Positions 23,701-35,074 of a stretch of 64,000 nt of DNA are shown one piece after another. The stretch covers positions 3,410,001 through 3,474,000 of the forward strand of contig VCCP01000003.1 in the NCBI GenBank assembly GCA_005765155.1. The letters are read 5' to 3'. The notes beneath the pieces are model-generated. The model was not told where the DNA came from and did no database searches. It was given only the letters and a program-made list of their open reading frames with translations. The DNA is from Zelopaecilomyces penicillatus (Eukaryota > Ascomycota > Sordariomycetes > Hypocreales > Pseudodiploosporaceae). Numbering within the stretch: the first letter of the stretch is position 1; each line of letters opens with the position of its first letter. A program made the position numbers and the translations under genes.

Positions 23701-26700
23701 TGTACTGCGGTGGCCACACTCATCTTTAGCGCCGGCAGTCAAACAAATAGACCAGAAGCCACCAAGCCCTTCCCTTGATAACCCTTGAAGCGAGTGGGTC
23801 ACGTCTGTCTTCTCCATATTCTCAGTTGTGGACATCGCCATGGTCTTCTACACGGCATATCAATTCACCAGTATTCACTTCTCCACTCTCACTTACTGTA
23901 ATACCTGGCAGCGCTATTGGGAGATGAGGTTGTCTCATTCGTGCACAGCCACTATCGTGTCGTTCAGAAAAGGATCTTACGCAACCTTCAGGGGTAGAGG
24001 GAAACTCACGTCAATCTGAAATAAAACCAAATCGACCGTGCACTCATGGCGTGCGTCTTACTACTACAACAGTAAAGTGGCGCTCGGAGAGAATTCGGCA
24101 TAGCCAAGAAGCTGTAATCTTTGGTTACCTGGTTTTCCTTTTCCTTGAAGGTCCTCTCGCGGCTTTCGCAGGACAGGTAAGCGCTCTGACTCCGTTTCAG
24201 GCAACACAGAGCGATCGGATGTTTGGCCCGGGTTTCTTTCTATTTTCGCAGCGCCACCTTAGATGGGTAGTGCGTTCTGCAGGGACTTATGAATATCTGT
24301 ACCTATAGTATGGCGGGTTCAGCCGCACATGGTTCCGGTCGAAACGCCGCAGTTGAATCCGTTAATGCAGGTGGACGGCGCACCAGCATGACGGTTTGTC
24401 GAATCAGATGTTGGAGGTGAAGGGCCTTACCGCCGATAACCTGCAGAAGGTGCATTCGTGATTAAAGAAGAAGAATGCTACTCTACGTTGCAGACAACAC
24501 CCGTAGGCAGATTGAAGCAGATTGTGAGTGAGGTTTTCGACTCGGTTGCTCATGCGCTCAATAGTTCTTCGTGGTGGCAGCACCGAACGCCGGAAACCAT
24601 CCCCCAAGGCATGTCTATTCCCTCTCTCATCCATCCAATGTAAAATCCTCATGACCTTGACCTGTACTTTTAACTCTCGAACACTACTTGAGGAAACAAA
24701 GCCACATTAGAAGCGCCTTCTCATCTGGAACGTTACTCCTGTACTAATTAAGCTCTCAGGTGTAGGAGAAATGCTGTCCGCACACCTTATGATGTGGGAT
24801 GCATCCAAGTGAGTTGGCACATGGCGCATACCAATAACCTATCAAGCAGTAGGCGTATGACAGAGGCCTCATACCGTGGCCGGCGTGCTGGCCCTGCAGC
24901 CCAACTCCAAGAACAAGTGATCACACATGCAGTTGACGCTGGACACTGCGGAGAGCGCATTTCTAGGAATCGAACAGTTCCTAGTTCAGCCGAAGGCTCG
25001 ATGAGTGATTTAAAATGGAACTCTGGCACGTGGCTAATGCAGTCTTCAATATTGGACAGCAATCTTGGCCAGTGGATCGCCGGAATTGACCAAAACTGGT
25101 CCGCCTAGGTGCTCATTTGCACACCACGTAGATACATTGTCTCCAAGTTGGGCTTGAAAGAACATGAAGCCTGCAAACAAGCCCTAGTCTCCATGTTACC
25201 GCCTGTCCGCTTGAGGTGCCATCAGCATGTTGACAAGGGTTGGGGTTGGGGTTGAGGTTGAGGCACGCAATCCAACACCATCCCCCCTCGGGCCTGGTCT
25301 TGAAGCACTCAGCCTCCACGAGGCCAGACGTGAATTGGACTGCGATTCGGGGACGTACGCATGGGAAAATGGGATGCAGCTGCACAGAGATAAACTGGAT
25401 GGCCTCAAAAAGGTCGATTGACACTGATCAGGATTAGAGCCGGGACAAGGGTTTGGGTGTTTCCAGAACACCCATGTCCTATCCAGGCTTGGTCTGCATT
25501 TGCCCGTGGGTTTATTTGTCGGCTAATGCCAGAGGGTTAGGCGTGGCTGAAGCCCCAGCTGCCATGTCTTCAGACTAGTGAGTGTGGCCGAGGCTCGTGA
25601 TTGCTAAAACGGGATGTATTGATAGCCGGCATGTCTGCAACGGGTACTGGCAGTCGCCACACTTCCCTGAATGACTGACAGCTCTGCAAGCCTATTGAAA
25701 GTGGCGGTAATAAGCATTCGAATTACCTGCATGCGGGATGGGATCATTGCAGTGGGCTTTTATACACTTTGGCGGAGGGTACGGCGTTATAGGTACTTCA
25801 ATTTGATGTGTGATCTTGGAGACCTGTGTGCTGTGTAGGTAGGTTCTTGGATGAACGCCTGGGGAACTTCCATGTGTGCGGAGCAGGGCAGCATTGTTCT
25901 GCGTCAGGTAGGGCATTTTGTGTGAACAATCCAGCGATCCATGCCTAGCAACTTGCGTTGTGGCTTGCAGGGCCGGTCGGAGCCGATTCGTAGATGGGCA
26001 GCATTCGGTCAACAGCAGACAGGCTGTTATACGCACTGTCGGCACTGTACAACAAGGCTCTCTTGGATGGTTCCCAAAAAGCCATGGGGCCAAGCAGATT
26101 GACGAAACATGGTGTTTGTAATGGCAACCACTTGCGTCGTTCACTGATATTCTTATTAGTCCTGGCGGATGGGTGGGCTGCGGGCATGTAACCCACCCTT
26201 CCATGGACGAAGAAGCTCTGTCGTTTTCGCCTAGAAACGTTCTTGTCCACCGCACATGTCGGTAGATTCATTAACACACCCACTTGCTCTACGGATAACA
26301 TTAGTAGATTCCGGTTTAGCGGATTTGTAGCGGAGATCCTCTGTAATTATGCTCCATCATCGGATACCTGGCCGAGCCTTACGGGAAGCAACCAGGGGGA
26401 AGGCGTAATTAAATCTCGAATGCCCACGGAAGAAGCGGACCGAGTACGAAGTCTGAGCCTCTAGGCCAAAGACTGAAAAACTGGGAATAGGCAAACTGGC
26501 GCTAGACAGCATGTGCAAGCGAAGGAGGAGAGGAGAAAAGCTATCGCTCGTTTAGGCTTGATGATGCGTGCGTGCGTTATCGTCGTTTGTTGGAGGTCCT
26601 GAAACCTACGAATCGGGTTTCTATAATTTGTGCTCCGTTTGTGAATCGTGCGCTAATACGACGTGCTGTGCCTGACAAAGGTTCACCGTTCCGACACGAT

Positions 26701-28100
26701 GCGTTTAATTGCACAGCGCTCATGGCCACAACGCGCGAAAGGGCAAACATACACTGTACAATGTAGATTGGTCTCGTTGTCTGAGTGTGTCCACATCAGT
26801 GCCCAGCGGCAGGGCCTTGCGTCTGTCCCCCAGTTGTCACCCCTACCACCCTCAGTTAAGGGACCAGTTGCGATGCAGGGCCGTTCCAATATCTCGAAAG
26901 TATCGATAAAATGCATCGATGCTGGCCGAGATGTGGTAGCAGAGCAGACAGCATGTGGCGAGCATGGATGAGGGGACGGGGAAGACGGAGTTGGGAGGTT
27001 CTGGGCGTCTACAGCCTGGCAACCTGGGATCTGGTAACTTGCGAGTGCTACCATGCCCGGCAAAACTTTTGTTTTAGCGTGCGGCTGGGCTTGGCTTCAG
27101 AGGCGCCTTACCCGGAACGCCTGGCAGGGGGCAGGAACGCCATCCGGCCATCCCCCACCAAAGCCTCAAACGCCGCAGACGCCCCCAACGCCGTCCAGCC
27201 TCCATCTTCAAAACAGGCAGTCTAAAAAACTGCCTATTCCATCTGCTTCACTAGGGCGATGGGCGGACTGTTCGTTCCGTGCACGACAAGACCAGTAAGA
27301 GTCGCCCAGGCTGGACCAGCCATGCCTTGGCGGCAGCCAGCACGCAACAAGAAGAAAAAAACAACAACCTTGGAGCAAGAGAAGTGAGGTGAAACGAAAT
27401 GACAATGAAACCGACATTGAAAAGAAAATACGAGATGCTGGGAAGGCAGTCGTCGCAAGCCTCTGGGCGACACAGGATGGCCCTGCTAACGGGTGGAGAG
27501 TGGGCAGCCTGGTGTGGCCTTTTTCTTCTGTTACTCGCCGATGCTGGATTCTGCAGGCATGATTTGCTGTGCCCGTCTGCAAGCGGTGGAACATGGACGG
27601 GTATGACGGTGGCTGGCGGGAGGACCCTACCAGTTATTGTCATCCAAAGTATCGACCTACCTAACAAAGGTAGTAGAATCTTGCCCATGTCTAAGCATTA
27701 CTTTTCATACAATGCGAACATACTTCTGACCTACTTAGGTACCTTGTTAGTATCGAGCACATCTAGTGCGTTAGACGCCCGTCGAATCAGGCGTTGCAGA
27801 AATACACATACATACGTACAGCACAACTACACGACCCGAAGGAGGGGACCATGAGGAGACACGGACGAATGGCGGATCAGAAATAGACATCAAGTGAATC
27901 GAGACATTTAGGAGTGTGCATGGCAGTTGCTAGCAGCGTCGATCTTGTTAGCAGGGCTCAATTAGTCCCAGCACAGAAGCTCCAAGACAACCATTCATCA
28001 TTACCGAAAATTCTAGCACTGAACGGACTCGGCCTGGTGTAGGATTCACCGTTTCCCACTTATCGGGAGGTGCTAGGTTAATTATCGCCTACCTTATCTA
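20703..28100. other. 7.4 kb gene-poor spacer
   Basis: The first ~900 bp is GC-rich 5' flank of psy2 and generates overlapping spurious frames. From about 21.8 kb the DNA is mixed and I find no ORF with recognisable motifs, splice-consistent exons or RNA gene structure. A minus-strand frame at 23530-23841 contains a few cysteines but no signal peptide or known pattern. An AGGTACCT palindrome occurs at 27737-27744. Confidence 0.5.
22144..22206. promoter_or_regulatory. Two copies of AATCACGTGCGC with CACGTG cores
   Basis: Identical 12-mers at 22144-22155 and 22195-22206, start to start 51 bp. CACGTG is the palindromic core bound by bHLH factors (Cbf1, Pho4 types) and by some bZIPs. It sits 1.4 kb upstream of psy2 and far from the next + strand gene, so its target is unknown. 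Confidence 0.4.
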
Positions 28101-30037
28101 TCTAGGTATTCGTACGGAGAACAGTATGAGAAAAAAGGGACGCCACACAGACATGGAAGACTCACCTGCAACTCGTTCGCACCGCTCAGGTCTAATTATA
28201 CTAGATACTAGCGGTGGTGAACTGCGCGCCCCGCAACCCCTACATGATACATCAATGGGTTGCGAGAAGCAAGTCAAGTTACCATTACTATTACAAGCCG
28301 GCTTGCCAAGCAGTCAAGAGAATCAAGAGAGCCTCGCCCATTCATTCAACCCTGGAGTCCTGCCTTTCACAGCTACTAGGGGGTGCGTGCCGCGCAGCCA
28401 AGCCTTTATGATAAAGGAGACGAAGAGCCCGCGCATTACTGCTCAGACATTGTGTTGCTCATTGTTGGTTATCTCTCTGCGCTACTCGATTCTGCCCAAC
28501 CCTGGCTATTCGGACTGGCCCCTCCCACCCAAAATCCTCTGCCGCCATCCATTCCTTCTTGTCAATTGTTCTGCCCATTGTCACGTATCGCGCGTACTGC
28601 GCAGACGCCTTTCGTCCAGATACTGCAGTCCCTATCTTTTGGCTGCCGCGATCCAACCAGAGCCTCTCCTAGGCGCCCCTCTTGGCCTGGACGACTTCTA
28701 CCGTCAGATTGTGCCCATCCTTCGTCACCGGCAGGCCCACCAGCAATGCTACAGCAAGACATCCACGTGTGGCACTGAGAGACGGGGGAATATTACTGCT
28801 ACCTCGCCCACCATTGAACTTTGGGATCAGCCGGTGTTCTGGACATCCGCTGTACACCTACCGCACACCTGCTGTAGGCACATCCCTGCCTGTACGCCAC
28901 CGAACACCCCCAACAGGCACCATCGCCCTAGCCTTCAGCTGTGCCGAGACCACCTACCTGCCTGTGCCTACAGGGACACATTGTTAGTGCCTGCACCGCT
29001 CCAAATATTTCTCTGGTCGCGGTGTTTTGTCTCCTCCCGCCGCTACCCAGGATCTGGTCCGTTCACCAGTGCCAAATACCTCCACAGCCCAGCATCCTTT
29101 TCCTTGTCCTCGACCCTCCGTCACCGACCGACTCGTGTCTGCCCCTTGCTACTCTACTCTACTCTGCTCTACACCTGTGTTCCTTCCATCTGTCGTCTTT
29201 TTATCATCGTCATTGTCAATCCTCCCCTTATATCTTTCACTCTCTCTCTCTACCTCCATCTCTTCCATTTGGCTCCATCGCCCCTCCCGACACGTCCCAA
29301 CAGACACCAATTCGACCATATCGTCGGACCCTTTACGGAGTCTTTCTGTTGCAGCCGCTATCAAAGCCGCTCCCATCCCAGCGTCAGCAAACGCAACGTG
29401 CCCCCAGAGACTTTGTCTAGACCCTGTGCTGGCTTGCATTGCGCTTAGGCTAGCTAGTCTTGGATTGGCCCAACCACGGTTTCACTGTGCTCCACCGTCC
29501 TTGCACAAACAAGCCCACCAGCGCTGACGCCGTGGCTCGCATTTCACTTATATACCATCGGCCGTCCATCTCCAGGCCTGCACCGTGACACAACTCTCTC
29601 CGAGGTCGTCATACCTTGGACTCATCTCATCAAACCGAATACCTTTTCTGCGGTCCGTTCACAGTTTTTACATTGCCTAGTTCCAGCCGCCTCGGCTCGT
29701 CCCTTTATCGTTGCGGGCTTATTGGATCGTGGCTGCGGGCCTCCCGACATCTTTTTTTTAAACATTTTCCGGTGCCATTTCATAAAATCTGCCGGCGACT
29801 TTTCCTCAACCAAGTCATCCTAACTCGCTTGCAAACTATTTCATCTACGTTTCTCATAACCTTCCAGCCATCACCCGCGTCTGGCCGTCTTCGTCTATCC
29901 TGCCCAGTCTGGGTATTCATAGCGTTCCCGTTGCATCCCAACGACTCGCTCGCGCCGACATAGTTGGTCGACCTAATTCATTCATTCTTTAAAAGCTGGG
30001 GCTAAACCACTACCACCCACCGCAATAAGCCATAGCC
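28101..30037 (+). promoter_or_regulatory. Long C/T-rich presumptive leader before the gene at 30038
   Basis: About 1.9 kb, increasingly pyrimidine-rich on the + strand from about 28.4 kb. It carries several long overlapping open frames in more than one phase (for example 28126-29448, 28941-29420 and 29027-29527). Their simultaneous openness, their Pro/Ser/Leu/His-rich composition and lack of motifs point to a base-composition effect rather than coding. The region is most simply a promoter plus long 5' leader. Confidence 0.4.
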
Positions 30038-31461
30038 ATGTCTATTTTTTCGCATCTCAGAAGAAGCCGCCAGCAGGCCAAGGAGCACTCGGCCAAGCTT
30101 GCTGAGCAGCAGAAGAAGGAGCAGGACAAGATACCATATAAGCATGTTCCCACACATGCTGCCACAGATGCATTTGCGAGCGCTCCGCCGAGCTGGAGAG
30201 ATCAAGATAGGCCCAAGATTGTTGAGCAGAATCGCAGGAGGAGCGCTATGGCTGCCAGTGGTCACCACATGAACATGCCTGGCATCCCTCGGGTCGGAAG
30301 CAGCCTGTCTCATGTTACCTATCCGGCAGATTACGCCAACCCCATGGTGAGAGCATACAGCTACAACAATGTTCCCGGTTATCCCCAGGAACGTGGTCGA
30401 GACATCAACTACTCTATGCCCGATATGGCTTATTCTCAGCCAGTATCATTGAAGGGAAAGGAGATTAACCATGGGATGAATTTTGAGGCGCCGCGAGTCA
30501 GCCAGCCTTTAAGCCAAGGTTCGTCTAGAGCTGTTTCCTAAAGCAGCAGACTATTTCATTTGGCATCAGCACTAACCCTCTGCCTTTTCTTCTGCCATTA
30601 GGTCATTCACCAGCAGCCAGCTCCAGCGGCTCTGACAGCTCACATGACGACCTTGAGATGAAATCATCCCATCGCCAAGCTACGGGTAGACCCATGTCTA
30701 CTACCGATAATGCCTATGCCCATCGACTGCATCCAAGCCATCGCCGAACATCAGGGTCCGATTCATCTGTCGACCGTGTCGCCATGGTCAACTCGGCAAA
30801 AAATGCGGGCATGCAGAATCTTTATCATCGAGAATCCCGACCACCAACATCAATGAGAGCCTACCCATCCATCGCCACAGCTTCAATGGGGTCTACGCCT
30901 TCACCCGGGACTCTGACACCTGCCTCAGGGCATCATGCTGGCTTTTCCAATGGCGCTTCTCCATATGGCTCACGACATAGCTCTAACACTTCGTTATCTG
31001 GTTATATGACCACTCCGACACAGTATCCGACCTCGGCTCCTGCCATACCCAGATCCTCTGCCGCACAGTCTGAGGCCACCATCAATTGGCTATCGCTACA
31101 AAGCCAAGGTTCCAATATGACGCCCACCACCGCAACCGCAGCCGAACCCGCTGCCATGGTACATACCGTCCCCACCACAAACTACAAGGAACGACGAGCA
31201 CCGAAGACGACACGATTTACCGAGTTAGATCGCATTGAGTCCAGTGTGGATGACCTGCCTGCCACAGCCCAACCCACCGCTCAGCCACCTGCTCCCCAGC
31301 AAGAAGTTGTCAACGTTGTCAACTTTTTCCCCGAGGCTTCTTTTTCCGAAGATGAGCAACCCGCAAGCAGCAGCAAGGCCAAAAAGTTCGCCAAAAGTGG
31401 CGGCAAGCTGATGAAGAAGCATCGCTGGTCCAGCTCGAAGACAGCGGTTCTTGCCGCTTGA
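30038..31461 (+). CDS. Uncharacterised disordered fungal protein
   Basis: Two exons (30038..30518, 30602..31461), 446 aa; the 83-nt intron has good GT and TTAG ends and its removal keeps frame. The N-terminus (MSIFSHLRRSRQQAKEHSAK) is basic and probably helical, followed by Lys/Glu-rich sequence and PYKHVPTHAATDAF...PPSWR, which reads like a conserved block. Most of the rest is Ser/Pro/Thr-rich and likely disordered, with a motif-like MNMPGIPRVGSSLSHVTYP. The C-terminus is basic (KKFAKSGGKLMKKHRWSSSK). I do not recognise a domain. The very long upstream spacer is typical of regulated genes, but no function is inferred. Confidence 0.75.
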
Positions 31462-33194
31462 AGAAGCCACAACGGAAACTTGGTTGAAGTTTAGGTGGAT
31501 TATACCTGGGATTTTTTCTTCTTTGGATATACGTGCTTTTTACTCTTCTACTTTTTGGCGCAGGGTGCGCGGAGATGTGTGAAAGGAAACTTGTTGCATT
31601 TACATTTTGTGTATGGAGTTCGCATTACGGTGCATTCAGGAGTTATAGGCTGTTTCTTTTGGGGGGGGAGTTTGAGTCACATGCAGACACACGAAGAGCG
31701 TGTTGGACGGATTTGATTTGAAATTTTATTGGCTGTGGCCTTTGACAAATCATTGGTTTCATGATTGTATGACGATTCTGGCATAGAACATATGTTCTTG
31801 GTTTTGGTATCAAGGACATGGGAACAGGCGTTTGTTGACTCAGCGAGCAGGCATATGGTATGCCGCAACGCAAATAACCATTTCTGCCAATGCATATAGA
31901 TATACTCTTAGGCAATTGAATCACGGTGATTTTTGTTTACCATTCGGCATTCATGCGTACAATTTGGAGACCGCCAAGCCGTATTTGGAGATATTGAAAT
32001 GAATGTGGAGCAAAACCGTTGCTTTTTTTTTTCTCAATTACCGGACTTCAGGGCTGAAGTGGAATCAGACTATTGAGTCACCTGTGCTCAACGTTTGCCG
32101 GCAATTGATAGTCTTTGACTTGGCAGCGTTGCTGAAGCTTTCGGGGTCAGAGTGGCTTAAGCCACGGTTGGCCGTTGACATTTCAATGTTTTGTACTTTG
32201 TACACTCATCCGAGCTAGCTGATAATAATGCGTGAATGCATGTCCATCGTCCAATGTCTTACTGGCTGGTGGCAATCTTCCAGCCGATCTAGCATATCGG
32301 CATTCTCTACACCAATAGAGGCTATTGGTATTTATGAAGGGGAGGAGCGGGCGAGGTTCTACAGTCGTCTGTCATGCTGATCGAGGTTGGATACATATAT
32401 CTAGATGAATGATTGGTATCGTCTTAAATGATGGAAGTAGGTAAATAATTACTTGCATTTCCTACACCTCCTTTCTTTTACCAGGTTTCGGGTTATAATG
32501 CCCAGAAGTACCTTAGTACGGTGAGAACTTTTGGGTAGGTACCTGTACCTTGGGTTTGTGCTTTAGGATACCGGTTCTTATGTACCTAAACATCACTGTC
32601 TGTTTACTCGGGTTTCGTCTTTAAAAGCAAGAGCTCTGGCATTATGGTGTTTCTCAACCAAGTAGAGCATTACGCGGACAGTAATGCTTGCATAGTTTCT
32701 CTCTGGAATAGAAAATGAAGTATCATTCTGATTTTCTTACATGGAAATTTAGAAATTCTAGGTAATGCTGTCATGAATTAGAGCCACGGGTAGGATACAG
32801 AGTGGGTGACTGTCAGTGCCAGGCGCCGTAATTAGTGTGCATTCACTGTGATCAATGCCCATGAGCAAGGCTGCAACTGCTCGGTTCCCCTAGAAAGCAC
32901 TTGGTGTAGACTTGCATCTTCATGACCCGTGGCCTTCTTCGAGATTGTTGGGTACGCGCATTAAGTAAACACAATTGAAGCGCCACCTCACTTTGCTTTC
33001 ATCACAATTATCATTGAGCTGCCGGTTGGCAGAAACCTCGCAGAAAGCACTAACAAAATCTGTTCTCATCGCACGGGCGAGGCACTGCGAGACGAGTCTC
33101 TTTCTTCTTCTACCCCCTCATTCCGATTCTGCATGCCCATCTTGCCTTTTCACACCCCCAAAACAGCTTTCTATAAATACAACCAATCGACGTC
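31462..33194. other. Spacer with alg5 promoter
   Basis: 1.7 kb without a supported gene. It contains an AGGTACCT palindrome at 32537-32544 and, just upstream, GTACCTTAGTACGG at 32508-32521, a 14-mer found again at 53783-53796. The last 150 bp are C/T-rich leader. A 396-codon frame beginning at 32975 includes this leader by chance before entering alg5 exon 2. Confidence 0.4.
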
Positions 33195-34550
33195 ATGGGA
33201 GCTGTAGCCTCGCTCCTGGAACTTCCAGCCTCTTTCATGGCTTGGGTTCAGGACACGCCTGTCCTTATTCTGTTCGTTCTTCTCATTGCACTCATTTTCA
33301 CCAGTCTCTTAAGTGTAGGTACTCATGTTCATTCGTCCATTTTGAACTGCCTTTCACTCACTCACACTCGGACGCCAACACCCTGCTAACCACGTCGCAG
33401 CTCTTTGCTCTCCTCCATCTCATCGCTCCTAAGCCGCGTCCTGCTTTTGCCTCAGAGAAGACATATATCACTAGCAGTCCCTCTGGTCTCCCGGCCGGCC
33501 CATTGCCCTTGCCATGTTGGTATGATCGCTGGTTGGCTGAGCGCCTGCTCAGCGAGCAAAAGACCCAGCCAGACGATGCGTTCGCGGTGCTAGACGTGGA
33601 AACCATTGAACCAGCTGAGCTATACATCAGCGTAGTTGTCCCTGCATACAATGAGGAGGAACGCATTCTGCCCAACCTCGAGGAGGCCGTGGCGTACCTG
33701 GATGAGCGTGTAGGACGGCCCAAGGTTGCTGAGAAATCTTGTGACATGCACCAGAAAAAGCCCAGCGGCTACGAGATCATTGTCGTTAGCGATGGAAGTA
33801 CCGACAAGACGGTGGAGGTGGTGCTCAAGTTTGCTCAAGAAAACGGCCTGCACGATGTTCTGCGGGTTGTGTCTCTGACTAAGAATCGAGGCAAAGGCGG
33901 CGCAGTCACTCATGGCCTGCGACATGTCAGAGGTGAATATGCCCTATTTGCGGATGCAGATGGAGCATCCCGGTTTAGCGACTTAGGCAAGTTGATCGAG
34001 GGCTGCGAGAAGATGGTCAAGGGCTCCAATCGAGGCGTTGCCATCGCTAGCCGTGCTCATCTAGTTGGAAGCGAAGCTGTCGTCAAGGTATATTACCCCC
34101 ACCCCTATCTAGCTGAGGTCGTCTTCAATCTACTAACTACTACACCAGCGCTCTCTTTTGCGTAACTTTCTCATGCGGTCTTTCCATCTCGTCATTACCA
34201 TTCTCACCCCACCTGCTACGTCACGCATTCGCGACACCCAGTGCGGCTTCAAGCTCTTCACCCGTGCTGCCCTCCCCCACATTGTTCCCTATATGCACAT
34301 CGAGGGCTGGATTTTTGATGTCGAGATGCTCATGCTGGCAGAATCAGCCCCCGCAACCCCAATCCTTGGCAGTGACGGCAGTGTTATTGGCACGAGCCCC
34401 GGAATCAAGGTTGTGGAAATTCCTATCCAGTGGCATGAGGTGGGTGGCAGCAAACTCAATGTTGTCCAGGACAGCATCAAGATGGCCTTGGGGCTGGCAA
34501 TTCTACGCGCCAGTTGGATGTTGGGTGTCTATCGCCGACGTTTGACATGA
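33195..34550 (+). CDS. alg5: Dolichyl-phosphate beta-glucosyltransferase (Alg5)
   Basis: Three exons (33195..33314, 33401..34087, 34149..34550), 402 aa. One N-terminal membrane segment (about 22-48) is followed by a cytosolic GT2 fold: VVVPAYNEEERI (118-129), EIIVVSDGSTD, the KNRGKGGAV loop, FADADGA with the metal-binding DxD-like site (about 223-228), and RDTQCGFKLF with EGWIFDVEML. The enzyme moves glucose from UDP-glucose to dolichyl phosphate at the ER membrane, supplying donors for the three terminal glucoses of the N-glycan precursor. The second intron (61 nt) has a textbook CTACTAAC branch site. The donor after codon 40 is chosen because only that GT keeps phase. Transcribed toward erg1, ending 524 bp from its stop. 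Confidence 0.93.
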
Positions 34551-35074
34551 TATACCGATCTAGTCAACTATTTGCTCTGATACTGGGTCGTAGAGGCTAT
34601 TTTTGCATTTTTCTTATTATTTGTACTATATAGGAAAGGCTATACAGTGCCATCCATACACTGCTTCCTGGTGGTCTATTGCCCTTAAAAGACTCACACA
34701 GCATAGACACACAAAGTGCGTCAATCCTAAAAGCTATCAACAGTGATCAGCCTCAGTCAGTCCCGATCTGAGTGACATTATTTAATTAGCGTCTATTAAC
34801 GGCTATGCCTAGTACATTATGCGTCTATCCATGTCATTCCCGTACATTTTAATCGTCTTTCCGTCCGTTTATTGGGGACAGGATGTAATTAACATTCGCT
34901 CCCCCTTAAAAGCGAGCAAAACCAGGCGCCACCATCCCAAACGCATCAACTCCCTCAAGCAGTAACAGTAGTAGTGTAATAGTTAGTAGTAAGTAGTAAT
35001 GTAATATCCCGATCCAAAGGGGATAGCCAAGAAAAAAGCCTGACAGTCCAAAAATAAACCGCCCCTTTAAGTCT
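34551..35074. other. Convergent 3' flanks of alg5 and erg1
   Basis: 524 bp of AT-rich sequence with many TAGTA/AGTAG repeats near 34970-35000. No supported gene. Confidence 0.5.

Noticed and set aside
23530..23841. 103-codon minus-strand frame with several cysteines, considered as a small secreted protein
   Set aside because: No signal peptide, no recognisable cysteine pattern and no supporting splice structure.
25692..26255. 187-codon minus-strand frame
   Set aside because: Overlaps other frames, no motif or hydrophobic pattern, and no splice-consistent neighbours.
28126..29448. 440-codon open frame on + strand
   Set aside because: Other phases are open over the same C/T-rich stretch, the translation is Pro/Ser/His/Leu-rich with no motif, and it sits in the likely leader of the 30038 gene. 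Base composition explains it.
32975..33400. Long upstream extension of alg5 in the same frame as exon 2
   Set aside because: It runs through a C/T-rich leader; the spliced start at 33195 gives the expected membrane anchor and family length.
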